Shown here: one piece after another, positions 39,032-50,140 of the stretch
How positions within the stretch are numbered: the first letter of the stretch is position 1
Layout: every line of letters begins with the position of its first letter
DNA from: Arenicola marina
Taxonomy: Eukaryota; Annelida; Polychaeta; Arenicolidae
Assembly (NCBI GenBank): GCA_964019135.1
Contig: OZ025252.1
Location: 10,928,823 to 10,992,822 of the forward strand
DNA length: 64,000 bases
Direction: 5' to 3'
The notes under the pieces: generated by a model
The model's input: only the letters and a program-made list of their open reading frames with translations
What the model was told of the DNA's origin: nothing
Databases searched by the model: none
Position numbers and translations under genes: made by a program

Positions 39032-39850
39032 GGGACAGGGTTGGGTCCTCATACACACAGGTGTGCCACCCTCTCAGTGTCCGTGCTGACAGCGCTGTCC
39101 GCCACAGTGATTCCACCTTCCGGTGAGCGGCTGCCCACGTCCGCCGGGGTGGAGAGGGGGTGGGGGCAGCTTGTCTACCCGCTCGTTTGACACATTCCAG
39201 GGTCGGCTGGTTGTGACGCGGTGAGTGGGGTGGGGGGGGGGGCAAAAACCCCTCGCAGACAACCACCCAAAACAAACAAGAAGCGGTCGTGGCGTGTGGT
39301 CAAGGAATCGTAGCTGCCACTGGTACAGGCTCTGGATGACGCTGGGACGCCCACGAGAGGTATATATATCCCAGGTTGTATTTAGCAAGCAATCACTAAG
39401 GCTTGAAGCCGTCCGTGACGGCGGTGGGTCTGGCGGAGGGTGGCACGGCGGCCGCTGCGCTCTGGGTGGTCGGCGGCCAGGTCCAGCGGCTGACCGACCA
39501 CGAGGTCTGCGGGGTGAGCGGTACAGCCGTCGGGCAGGCGATAATACAGGCGTGTTGCGACTCGGGCGTATCACTGTGTCGGTCGCCCCGGAGTAATTCC
39601 GCTGGCTCCTTCTGTCCGCCTGCCTGCCTGCCTGCCTTCCCGCCTCTCTCTGAGGCGACGGCGCGACGGCGCAACAGCGCAGAAATACGTCAATACTGAG
39701 CAAGGCCGCACGGCCAGCGGCGGGCTCCTCGGCCACGACCACAGCTGTCACAGGCTCGTATCGGACTCTCCGTTACACACAGGGGGCAGCACCGGAGAGC
39801 GAACGCAGACCGGGAGTTTGACAAGCAGCTCCCCGACTCCCTTGACACTG
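39032..39850. other. CpG-rich single-copy segment with a TATA-like motif
   Basis: This is one of the longest non-repeat stretches in the window. A TATATATAT run at 39361-39369 precedes about 300 bases that are very GC- and CpG-rich (about 39400-39700). A short CCTG microsatellite lies at about 39618-39637. The longest open frame outside the arrays crosses it on the minus strand (39074-39751, 225 codons). It is arginine/proline-rich with no domain I recognise. A promoter or CpG island is possible, but I see no gene attached to it. Confidence 0.4.
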
Positions 39851-41185
39851 TCTGCCGGGGTTCTTTACGGAGGCACATCTGTACAGTCGGGGTTCTTTAC
39901 GGCGGCACATCTGTACAGTCGGGACTCTTTACGGCCGTATATCTGTACAGTTAGGGCTCTTTAAGGCCGTACATCTGTACAGCCGGGCCTCTTTACGGCC
40001 GTATATCTGTACAGTCGGACCTCTTTACGGCCGTATATCTGTATAGTTAGGCCTCTTTACGGCCATACATCTGTACAGACGGGCCTCTTTACGGCCGTAT
40101 ATCCTTACAGTTAGGCCTCTTTACGGCCGAACATCTGTACAGCCGGGCCTCTTTACGGCCGTACCTCTGTACAGTCGTACCTCTTTACGGCCTTATATCT
40201 GTACAGTCGGGCCTCTTTAGGGTCGTATATCTGTACAGTTGGGCCTCTTTACGGCCGTACATCTGTACAGTCGGGTCTCGTTACGGCCGTATATCTGTAC
40301 AGTTGGGCCTCTTTACGGCCGTACATCTGTACAGTCGGGGCTCTTTAAGGCCGTATATCCGTACAGTTAGGCCTCTTTACGGCCGTACATCTATACAGCC
40401 GGGCCTCTTTACGGCCCTATATCCGTACAGTTAGGCCTCTTTAAGGCCGTACATCTGTACAGTCGGGCCTCTTTACGGTCGTATATCTGTACAGTTGGGC
40501 CTCTTTACGGCCGTATATCTGTACAGTTGGGCCTTTTTACGGCCGTACATCTGTAGAGTCGGGCCTCTTTACGGCCGTATATATGTACAGTTGGGCCTCT
40601 TTACGGCCGTACATCTGTACAGCCGGGCCTCTTTACGGCCGTATATCTGTACAGTCGGGCCTCTTTACGGCCGTGTATCTGTACAGTTGGGCCTCTTTAC
40701 GGCCGTACATCTGTACAATCGGGCCTCTTTACGGCCGTACATCTGTACAGTCGGGCCTCTTTACGGCATATCTGTACAGTTGGGCCTCTTTACGGCCGTA
40801 CATCTGTACAGTCGGGGCTCTTTACGGCCGTATATCTGTACAGTCGGGGCTCTTAAGGGCCGTATATTTGTACAGCTAGGCCTCTTTACGGCCGTACATC
40901 TGTCCAGTCGGGCCTCTTTAAGGCCGTATATCTGTACAGTCGGGCCAATTACGGCCGTATATCTGTACAGTCGGGCCTCTTTACGGCCGTACATCTGTAC
41001 AGTTAGGCCTCTTTACGGCCGTATATCTGTACAGTTGGGCCTCCTTACGGCCGTACATCTGTACAGTCGGGCCTCTTAAGGGCCGTATATCTGAACAGTC
41101 GCACCACTTAAGAGCCGTATATCTGTACAGTCGGGCCTCTTAAGGGCCGTATATCTGAACAGACCTTTAAGGGCCGTACATCTGC
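39851..41185. repeat. 32-bp minisatellite
   Basis: About 42 copies of CAGTCGGGCCTCTTTACGGC followed by CGTACATCTGTA. Each unit has GTACA-tc-TGTAC (a 5-bp dyad), GGCC-tctttac-GGCC, and the palindrome ACGGCCGT. Variants are CAGTTGGGCC, CAGTTAGGCC, CAGCCGGGCC and TATATCTG. + strand open frames (up to 194 codons, 40495-41079) translate the unit in rotating frames and are not convincing genes. Confidence 0.95.
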
Positions 41186-41194
41186 AAAGAACTT

Positions 41195-42985
41195 GCCGCT
41201 GCTTGGATATTTCGTTTTTGCCTATTATACGACTCTGTGGCTTCTTTTATTGTTTGTTTTTGTCCACTGGACGATTTTGTCGCTTCTTGGATTGTTTGTT
41301 TCTGCCTATCAGACAACCCTGTCGCTTCTTGGATTATTTGCTTCTGCCTATTAGACAACCCTGTCGCTTCTTGGATTATTTGCTTCTGCCTATTAGACGA
41401 CATAGTCGCTTCTTGGATTATTTGTCTCTGTCGATTAGACAACCCAGTCGCTTCTTGGATTGTTTTTTTTCTGTCTATTAGACGACCCTGTCGCTTTTTG
41501 GATTATTTGCTTCTGTCTATCAGACAACCCTGTTGCTTCTTGGATTGTTTATGTCTAGTAGACAACACAATCGCCTCTTGCATTGTTTGTTTCTGTCTAT
41601 TAGACAACCCTGTCGCTTCTTGGATTATTTGCTTCTGTCAATTAGACGACCACGTCGCTTCTTGTATTATTTGTTTCGATCAATTAGACGACCAAGTCGC
41701 TTCTTGGATTATTTGCTTCTGTCAATTAGACGACCAAGTCGTTTCTTGGATTATTTGCTTTTGTCGATTAGACGACCCAGTCGCTACTTGGATTATTTGC
41801 TTCTGTCAATTAGACGACCACGTCGCTTCTTGTATTATTTGTTTCTGTCAATTAGACGACCAAGTCGCTTCTTGGATTATTTGCTTTTGTCGATTAGACG
41901 ACCAAGTCGCTTCTTGGATTATTTGTTTTTTGTCGATTAGACGACCCAGTCGCTACATGGATTATTTGCTTCTGTCAATGAGACGACCAAGTCGCTTTTT
42001 GGATTATTTGCTTTTGTCGATTAGACGATCCAGTCGCTACTTGGATTATTTGCTTCTGTCAATTAGACGACCCAGTCGCTTCTTGGATTATTTGTTTCTG
42101 TCAATTAGACGACCCAGTCGCTTCTTGGGTCATTTGCTTCTGTCTATTAGACAACCCAGTTGCTTCTTGGATTGTTTCTGTCTAGTAGGCAACACAATCG
42201 CCCCTTGCATTGTTTGTTTTTTGTCTATTAGACGACCCAGTCGCTTCTTGGATTATTTGCTTCTGCCTATTAGACAACACTGTCGCTCCTTGGATTGTTT
42301 GTTTCTGCCTATTAGACAACCCAGTCGCTTCTTGGATTGTTTGTTTCTGTCTATTAGACAACCCAGTCGCTTCTTGGATTGTTTGTTTCTGTCTATTAGA
42401 CAACCCTGTCCCTTCTTGGATTATTTGCTTCTGTCAATTAGACGATCACGTCGCTTCTTGGATTATTTGTTTCTGTCAATTAGACGACAAAGTTGCTTCT
42501 TGGATTATTTGTTTCTGTTTATTAGACGACCCAGACGCTTCTTGGAATATTTGCTTCTGTCTATCAGACAACCCTGTCGCTTCTTGGATTATTTGATTCT
42601 GCCTATTAGACGACAAAGTCGCTTCTTGGATTATTTGTTTCTGTCGATTAGACGACCCAGTCGCTTTTTGGATTATTTGCTCCTCTCAATTAGACGATCA
42701 CGTCGCTTCTTGTATTATTTGTTTCTGTCAATTTGACGACAAAGTCGCTTCTTGGATTATTTGTTTCTGTCGATTAGACGACCCAGTCGCTTCTTGGATT
42801 ATTTGTTTCTGTCAATTAGACGACAAAGTCGCTTCTTGGATTATTTGTTTCTGTCGATTAGACGACCCAGTCGCTTCTTGGATTATTTGTTTCTGTCAAT
42901 TAGACGACAAAGTTGCTTCTTGGATTATTTGTTTCTGTCGATTAGACAACCCTTTCGCTTCTTGGATTGCTTGTTTCTGTCTTGT
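41195..42985. repeat. 42-bp T-rich minisatellite
   Basis: About 42 copies of TCGCTTCTTGGATTATTTGC followed by TTCTGTCAATTAGACGACCCAG. Common variants are ATTAGACAACCC, GTCGATTAGACGACC and GATTGTTTG. The 42-bp unit keeps frame, producing a 499-codon + strand frame at 41237-42736 (SWIICFCQLDD-type repeats; other frames read RRPSRFLDYLLLSI). CCAAG-tcgctt-CTTGG makes a small dyad in many units. Confidence 0.95.
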
Positions 42986-42990
42986 TATTG

Positions 42991-43910
42991 GGCCCTAACA
43001 CGGAAGGTGAGGCCCACGCCGTCACGTGGCGGCCCTAACACGGAAGGTAAGGCCCACGCCGTCACGTGGCGGCCCTAACACGGAAGGTAAGGCCCACGCC
43101 GTCACGTGGCGGCCCTAACACGGAAGGTAAGGCCCACGCCGTCACGTGGCGGCCCTAACACGGAAGGTAAGGCCCACGCCGTCACGTGGCGGCCCTAACA
43201 CGGAAGGTAAGGCCCACGCCGTCACGTGGCGGCCCTAACACGGAAGGTAAGGCCCACGCCGTCACGTGGCGGCCCTAACACGGAAGGTAAGGCCCACGCC
43301 GTCACGTGGCGGCCCTAACACGGAAGGTGAGGCCCACGCCGTCACGTGGCGGCCCTAACACGGAAGGTAAGGCCCACGCCGTCACGTGGCGGCCCTAACA
43401 CGGAAGGTGAGGCCTACGCCGTCACGTGGCGGCCCTAACACGGAAGGTGAGGCCCACGCCGTCACGTGGCGGCCCTAACACGGAAGGTGAGGCCCACGCC
43501 GTCAGGTGGCGGCCCTAACACGGAAGGTAAGGCCCACGCCGTCACGTGGCGGCCCTAACACGGAAGGTGAGGCCCACGCCGTCACGTGGCGGCCCTAACA
43601 CGGAAGGTGAGGCCCACGCCGTCACGTGGCGGCCCTAACACGGAAGGTGAGGCCCGCGCCGTCACGTGGCGGCCCTAACACGGAAGGTAAGGCCCACGCC
43701 GTCACGTGGCGGCCCTAACACGGAAGGTGAGGCCTACGCCGTCACGTGGCGGCCCTAACACGGAAGGTGAGGCCCACGCCGTCACGTGGCGGCCCTAACA
43801 CGGAAGGTGAGGCCCACGCCGTCACGTGGCGGCCCTAACACGGAAGGTGAGGCCCACGCCGTCACGTGGCGGCCCTAACACGGACGGTAAGGCCCACGCC
43901 GTCACGTGGC
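42991..43910. repeat. 40-bp minisatellite, exactly 23 copies, E-box palindrome
   Basis: This is a register-perfect array: 920 bp is 23 units of 40 bp with no insertion or deletion. The unit is GGCCCTAACACGGAAGGTAA followed by GGCCCACGCCGTCACGTGGC. Variation is nearly confined to one base (GGTAAG or GGTGAG). GCCGTCACGTGGCGGC, which spans the unit junction, is a 16-bp near-palindrome centred on CACGTG; one unit (about 43505) has CAGGTG. There is no open frame of note. Confidence 0.97.
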
Positions 43911-44266
43911 TTATATTGGATTATTATTGATGACGCCCCAAATAGTAGAACGGAATACTGTTTCCACTCATTTTTGCACACACCGATTTAAATGCTTGAA
44001 GCGAGGAAAGTGACGTCAAAGAAGAAATACAAACGCATGTGCTTCTACGGGTTCCGTCTGTTCATTTCCTTGAACTCAACACTCCACCATGAGAACAACA
44101 CACGCCCTCGACAAGAGATGCCTGCGCAATGCAGCAAAGCTCACCTGTCAATCTTGTGACATCATTGGGCAAGTTTCAAATAAACCTCAGATGCAATGCC
44201 CCCTTTGACTTTGCTACCTTGACAAACGGGTTTATAGTGCTTTCGTGCACCTGACATGATTCTTCA
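43911..44266. other. Single-copy AT-richer spacer
   Basis: About 355 bases of normal complexity. It contains TGACGTCA (about 44012, a CRE-like octamer) and an AATAAA (about 44180). There is no supported open frame or element end. No gene recognised. Confidence 0.5.
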
Positions 44267-44672
44267 GCGCGAACCCACGATGGAGTGACGCACGGGCGGG
44301 GCGCGAACCCACGATGGAGTGACGCACGGGCGGGGCGCGAACCCACAATGGAGTGACGCACGGGCGGGGCGCGAACCCACGATGGAGTGACGCACGGGCG
44401 GGGCGCGAACCCACAATGGAGTGACGCACGGGCGGGGCGCGAACCCACGATGGAGTGACGCACGGGCGGGGCGCGAACCCACGATGGAGTGACGCACGGG
44501 CGGGGCGCGAAACCACGATGGAGTGACGCACGGGCGGGGCGCGAACCCACGATGGAGTGACGCACGGGCGGGGCGCGAACCCACGATGGAGTGACGCACG
44601 GGCGGGGCGCGAACCCACGATGGAGTGACGCACGGGCGGGACGCGAACCCACGATGGAGCGACGCACGGGCG
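44267..44672. repeat. 34-bp minisatellite
   Basis: Twelve copies of GCGCGAACCCACGATGGAGT followed by GACGCACGGGCGGG, with very little divergence (CACAATGG in two units, AAACCACG in one). The three minus-strand frames remain open through the array (RHSIVGSRPARASLH-type translation). I regard them as incidental. Confidence 0.95.
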
Positions 44673-45150
44673 TCATCAGGTCAGTATAATGTACGTCATC
44701 AGGTCAGTACAATGCACGCCATCAGGTCAGTATAATGTAAGCCATCAGGTCAGTATAATGTATGCCATCATGTCATTATAATGTACGCCGTCAGGTCAGT
44801 ACAATGCACGCCATCAGGTCAGTATAATGTAAGCCATCAGGTCAGTATAATGTATGCCATCATGTCATTATAATGTACGCCGTCAGGTCAGTACAATGCA
44901 CGCCATCAGGTCAGTATAATGTAAGCCATCAGGTCAGTATAATGTATGCCATCATGTCATTATAATGTACGCCGTCAGGTCAGTATAATGGACGCCATCA
45001 GGTCAGTACAATGCACGCCATCATGTCAGTATAATGTAAGCCATCAGGTCAGTATAATGTACGCCATCAGGTCAGTATAATGTAAGCCATCATGTCAGTA
45101 CAATGCACGCCATCAGATCAGTATAATGCACGCCATCAGGTCAGTATAAT
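44673..45150. repeat. 23-bp minisatellite with 92-bp higher-order repeat
   Basis: About 21 copies of GGTCAGTATAATGTACGCCA followed by TCA. A four-unit block (GTACAATGCACG, GTATAATGTAAG, GTATAATGTATG, then TGTCATTATAATGTACG) is repeated three times between about 44.70 and 44.97 kb, a 92-bp period. It turns into the 30-bp array at 45141-45160. Confidence 0.93.
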
Positions 45151-48037
45151 GTTTGATGTCAGTAGAATGTACGCCATCAGGTTTGATGTCAGTAGAATGT
45201 ACGCCATCAGGTTTGATGTCAATAGAATGTACGCCATCAGGTTTGATGTCAGTAGAATGTACGCCATCAGGTTTGATGTCAGTAGAATGTACGCCATCAG
45301 GTTTGATGTCAGTAGAATGTACGCCATCAGGTTTGATGTCAGTAGAATGTACGCCATCAGGTTTGATGTCAGTAGAATGAACGCCATCAGGTTTGATGTC
45401 AGTAGAATGTACGCCATCAGGTTTGATGTCAGTAGAATGTACGCCATCAGGTTTGATGTCAGTAGAATGAACGCCATCAGGTTTGATGTCAGTAGAATGT
45501 ACGCCATCAGGTTTGATGTCAGTAGAATGTACGCCATCAGGCTTGATGTCAGTATAATGTACGTCATAATGTCAGTATAATGTACGCCATCAGGTTTGAT
45601 GTCAGTAGAATGTACGCCATCAGGTTTGATGTCAGTAGAATGTACGCCATCAGGCTTGATGTCAGTAGAATGTACGCCATCAGGTTTGATGTCAGTATAA
45701 TGTACGTCATAATGTCAGTATAATGTACGCCATCAGGTTTGATGTCAGTATAATGTACGCCATCAGGTTTGATGTCAGTAGAATGTACGCCATCAGGCTT
45801 GATGTCAGTATAATGTACGTCATAATGTCAGTATAATGTACGCCATCAGGTTTGATGTCAGTAGAATGTACGCCATCAGGTTTGATGTCAGTAAAATGTA
45901 CGCCATCAGGCTTGATGTCAGTAGAATGTACGCCATCAGGCTTGATGTCAGTAGAATGTACGCCATCAGGCTTGATGTCAGTAGAATGTACGCCATCAGG
46001 CTTGATGTCAGTATAATGTACGTCATAATGTCAGTATAATGTACGCCATCAGGCTTGATGTCAGTATAATGTACGTCATAATGTCAGTATAATGTACGCC
46101 ATCAGGTTTGATGTCAGTAGAATGTACGCCATCAGGTTTGATGTCAGTAGAATGTACGCCATCAGGTTTGATGTCAGTAGAATGTACGCCATCAGGCTTG
46201 ATGTCAGTAGAATGTACGCCATCAGGCTTGATGTCAGTAGAATGTACGCCATCAGGCTTGATGTCAGTATAATGTACGTCATAATGTCAGTATAATGTAC
46301 GCCATCAGGCTTGATGTCAGTATAATGTACGTCATAATGTCAGTATAATGTACGCCATCAGGTTTGATGTCAGTATAATGTACGCCATCAGGCTTGATGT
46401 CAGTAGAATGTACGCCATCAGGTTTGATGTCAGTAGAATGTACGCCATCAGGCTTGATGCCAGTATAATGTACGCCATCAGGCTTGATGTCAGTAGAATG
46501 TACGCCATCAGGCTTGATGTCAGTAGAATGTACGCCATCAGGCTTGATGTCAGTAGAATGTACGCCATCAGGCTTGATGTCAGTATAATGTACGCCATCA
46601 GGCTTGATGTCAGTATAATGTACGCCATCAGGCTTGATGTCAGTATAATGTACGTCATAATGTCAGTATAATGTACGCCATCAGGTTTGATGTCAGTAGA
46701 ATGTACGCCATCAGGTTTGATGTCAGTAGAATGTACGCCATCAGGCTTGATGTCAGTATAATGAACGCCATCAGGCTTGATGTCAGTAGAATGTACGCCA
46801 TCAGGCTTGATGTCAGTATAATGTACGCCATCAGGCTTGATGTCAGTATAATGTACGTCATAATGTCAGTATAATGTACGCCATCAGGCTTGATGTCAGT
46901 AGAATGTACGCCATCAGGCTTGATGTCAGTATAATGTACGTCATAATGTCAGTATAATGTACGCCATCAGGCTTGATGTCAGTATAATGTACGTCATAAT
47001 GTCAGTATAATGTACGCCATCAGGTTTGATGTCAGTAGAATGTACGCCATCAGGTTTGATGTCAGTAGAATGTACGCCATCAGGCTTGATGTCAGTAGAA
47101 TGTACGCCATCAGGCTTGATGTCAGTAGAATGTACGCCATCAGGCTTGATGTCAGTATAATGTACGCCATCAGGCTTGATGTCAGTATAATGTACGTCAT
47201 AATGTCAGTATAATGTACGCCATCAGGCTTGATGTCAGTAGAATGTACGCCATCAGGCTTGATGTCAGTAGAATGTACGCCATCAGGCTTGATGTCAGTA
47301 TAATGTACGTCATAATGTCAGTATAATGTACGCCATCAGGCTTGATGTCAGTATAATGTACGTCATAATGTCAGTATAATGTACGCCATCAGGTTTGATG
47401 TCAGTATAATGTACGCCATCAGGTTTGATGTCAGTATAATGTACGCCATCAGGCTTGATGTCAGTAGAATGTACGCCATCAGGCTTGATGTCAGTATAAT
47501 GTACGTCATAATGTCAGTATAATGTACGCCATCAGGCTTGATGTCAGTATAATGTACGTCATAATGTCAGTATAATGTACGCCATCAGGTTTGATGTCAG
47601 TATAATGAACGCCATCAGGTTTGATGTCAGTAGAATGTACGCCATCAGGTTTGATGTCAGTAGAATGTACGCCATCAGGTTTGATGTCAGTAGAATGTAC
47701 GCCATCAGGCTTGATGTCAGTAGAATGTACGCCATCAGGCTTGATGTCAGTAGAATGTACGCCATCAGGCTTGATGTCAGTATAATGTACGTCATAATGT
47801 CAGTATAATGTACGCCATCAGGCTTGATGTCAGTATAATGTACGTCATAATGTCAGTATAATGTACGCCATCAGGCTTGATGTCAGTATAATGTACGCCA
47901 TCAGGTTTGATGTCAGTATAATGTACGCCATCAGGTTTGATGTCAGTATAATGTACGCCATCAGGCTTGATGTCAGTATAATGTACGCCATCAGGTTTGA
48001 TGTCAGTATAATGTACGTCATAATGTCAGTATAATGT
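45151..48037. repeat. 30-bp minisatellite derived from the 23-bp unit, 256-bp higher-order repeat
   Basis: About 90 units, mostly GGTTTGATGTCAGTAGAATG followed by TACGCCATCA (or GGCTTGATG...). The unit equals the neighbouring 23-bp unit plus a 7-bp insertion, TTTGATG, after GG. Blocks of 30-bp units are punctuated by 23-bp units of the form TAATGTCAGTATAATGTACG. Blocks starting near 45827, 46083 and 46339 give a 256-bp period (seven 30-mers plus two 23-mers). Open frames occur on both strands within each block (RMYAIRFDVS; YILLTSNLMA) and break at the 23-mers. Confidence 0.96.
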
Positions 48038-48389
48038 CCCCTGGCTTTCCCGGGGCGTCATCTCACGGTCTCCATCAATTTCTGAAATCATCAATTTAAA
48101 AATCAATGTTTTTCTTAATTCATAGATTGACGTCAGGGATCGCGACGTTCTCTCATGTAATATTCTGCCATAGCCCCGCTCGCCCCCCTCTAGCTCCCAC
48201 CCACCCATCCCACCCCTTCCACCCCACCACATCCACCTCGGAGGGCACCGAGAGAAAAATGAGTTCACCGAGAGTGCGGCCTCCAATATCAGGCTAAGCT
48301 GACTGCCACACGGCGTCTGTCCAAGCTGCTGCCTCTTGTCGCCATCCACGCCGAGACCCTGCCCAGCGGCCTGTCGCAAGTCATTAGCG
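48038..48389. other. Single-copy spacer
   Basis: About 350 bases. It has a TGACGTCA octamer at about 48127 and a C-rich stretch at about 48178-48235. No supported gene, RNA or element. Confidence 0.5.
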
Positions 48390-48622
48390 CGATCTCTCTG
48401 GACGGTCTCTCTGGGCGGTCTCTCTGGACGGTCTCTCTGGGCGGTCTCTCTGGGCGGTCTCTCTGGACGGTCTCTCTGGGCGGTCTCTCTGGACGATCTC
48501 TCTGGACGGTCTCTCTGGGCGGTCACTCTGGGCGGTCTCTCTGGAGGGTCTCTCTGGGCGGTCTCTCTGGACGGTCTCTCTGGGCGGTCTCTCTGGACCA
48601 TCTCTCGGGGCGGTCTCTGGGC
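48390..48622. repeat. 13-bp minisatellite
   Basis: About 18 copies of GGTCTCTCTGGGC or GGTCTCTCTGGAC, with the two forms partly alternating (26- and 39-bp patterns). It is translated as LSGRSLWAV-type repeats on the + strand and PRETVQRDRPER-type on the minus strand; neither looks genic. Confidence 0.92.
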
Positions 48623-48694
48623 CCTGACATGTGGCCACACGGGCTCAACGTGGACAGTCACATGATCGCTGGTAGAACACGGCCCCGTCAGTCA

Positions 48695-48885
48695 CAGGGT
48701 CCACGACGGACGAGTTCCTCGGCTAACGAGGTCCACGACTGACGAGGTCCACGAATAACGTGGTCCACGGCTGACGAGGTCCACAGCTAACGAGGTCTAT
48801 AACTGACGAGGTCTATAACTGACGAGGTCTATAACTGACGAGGTCTATAACTGACGAGGTTCACGACTAACGAGGTCCACGGCTA
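48695..48885. repeat. 16-bp minisatellite
   Basis: About 12 copies of CGAGGTCCACGACTGA and variants. A central block of four near-identical CGAGGTCTATAACTGA units lies at about 48790-48855. It decays at both ends. Confidence 0.88.
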
Positions 48886-49341
48886 AGTCAACCATGACCT
48901 TCAAGAAAGCCCCGCAATGACCTTGACGCGGCCCGCACCGCGAGCTATAAACCAACAATCAGAAAATGAAGTTTTTCTCAAAGCCACCTCACACCCACCT
49001 CCCTACCCCTCCTGCACTCATAGTTAAACACTTGTGTTCACAAAGGTGGTGTGTGTGGCCCACCAATCCATCACGCCACCGTAATTACTGGGCTGACAAG
49101 TGACGGCCCTAAAGTCGCCGTGAACGGGCCGTCTGCCGTTCACGGCCCTCGATCACCTGCCGACACCTGGCGGCGGCTCACCACACTATGATATGGCGAT
49201 AAACAGCCTAAAATATTGAAATGATATCATCCCTGTATAAATTATAAGCGAAGCGTTTTTTGTATGACTTAGCAGATGGCAGAAGGGTGGGGGGGGGGGG
49301 CGTGCGCTGCAGCAAGGACGAGGGCGCCACAGACATGGCAT
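48886..49341. other. Single-copy spacer
   Basis: About 450 bases of ordinary sequence, ending in a G run (49287-49300) before the next array. It contains the hairpin at 49117-49146. No gene recognised. Confidence 0.5.
49117..49146. other. Perfect 11-bp stem-loop
   Basis: GCCGTGAACGG (49117-49127) is exactly complementary to CCGTTCACGGC (49136-49146), with an 8-base loop, GCCGTCTG. It lies in a single-copy spacer with no nearby gene. There is no T run, so it is not a terminator of the usual kind. Confidence 0.75.
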
Positions 49342-50140
49342 AGTCACCATGTTGGTGTCGGGGGTGTCATGGGAGAGGGGCGCCATGTAGGCTTGGAGGG
49401 TGTTAGGGGAGGGGGACACCATGTGGGGGTGGCCGGTGATAGGGTAGGGGGGCACCGTGGGGGGTAGGGGGTGTCAGGGGAGGGGGCGAGTCACCGTGTG
49501 GGGGTGGGGGCTGTTAAGGGAGGGGGGCGCCGTGTGGGGGTGGGCTTGTTAGGGGAGGGTGGCGAGTCACCGTGTGGGGGTGGGGGTGTTAGGGGAGAGG
49601 GGCGCCGTGGGGGGTAGGGGGTGTTAGAGGACGGGGGCGAGTCACCGTGTGGGGTGGGGTCTTAAAGGAGGAGGGGGGCGTGTGGGGGTGGGGGGGTGTT
49701 AGGGGAGAGGGACTCCATGTGGGGGTGGGGGTGTTAGGGGAGAGGGGCGCCGTGTGGGGGTGGGGGTTGTTAGGGGAGGGGGGCGCCGTGTTGGGGTGGG
49801 GGTTGTTATGGGAGGGTGGCAAGTAACCATGTGGGGGTATGGGGTGTTAGGGGAGAGGTGCGCCGTGTGGTGGTGGGGGGTGTTAGGGGAGGGGGGCGCC
49901 GTGTGGGGGTGGGGGTGTTAGGGGAGAGGGGCCCCATGTGGGGGTGGGGGTGTTAGGGGAGGGGGGCGCCGTGTGGGGGTGGGGGTTGTTAGGGGAGAGG
50001 GGCCCCATGTGAGGGTGGGGGTGTTAGGGGAGGGGGGCGCCGTGTGGGTGTGGGGGTGTTAGGGGAGAGGGGCCCCATGTGGGGGTGGGGGTGTTAGGGG
50101 AGGGGGGCGCCGTGTGGGGGTGGGGGGTGATAGGGGGCCC
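49342..50140. repeat. G-rich 34-36-bp minisatellite with TTAGGG core
   Basis: About 23 units of roughly GTGTTAGGGGAGAGGGGCGC followed by CGTGTGGGGGTGGGG. Units alternate between GGGGAGAGGGG(C)C and GGGGAGGGGGGCG forms, and early units carry an extra CGAGTCACCGTG piece. Every typical unit contains at least four G tracts with short loops (GGGGG-T-GGGG-TGTTA-GGGG-AGA-GGGG), a textbook G-quadruplex pattern on the + strand. TTAGGG appears once per unit, but there is no run of telomere repeats. Confidence 0.93.

Noticed and set aside
39074-39751. 225-codon minus-strand frame, longest outside the arrays
   Set aside because: High GC lowers stop frequency, overlapping + frames are similarly open, and the residues are arginine/proline-rich with no recognisable domain.
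41237-42736. 499-codon cysteine/tryptophan-rich frame in the 42-bp array
   Set aside because: The period is divisible by three and the opposite strand and another + frame are open too. It is translation of a T-rich minisatellite without a start context or unique flanks.
44012-44019. TGACGTCA as a CRE promoter element (also about 48127)
   Set aside because: Isolated octamers in spacers without a nearby gene; expected by chance at low rate.
49342-50140. Interstitial telomere repeat
   Set aside because: TTAGGG occurs only once per 34-36-bp unit, never in tandem.
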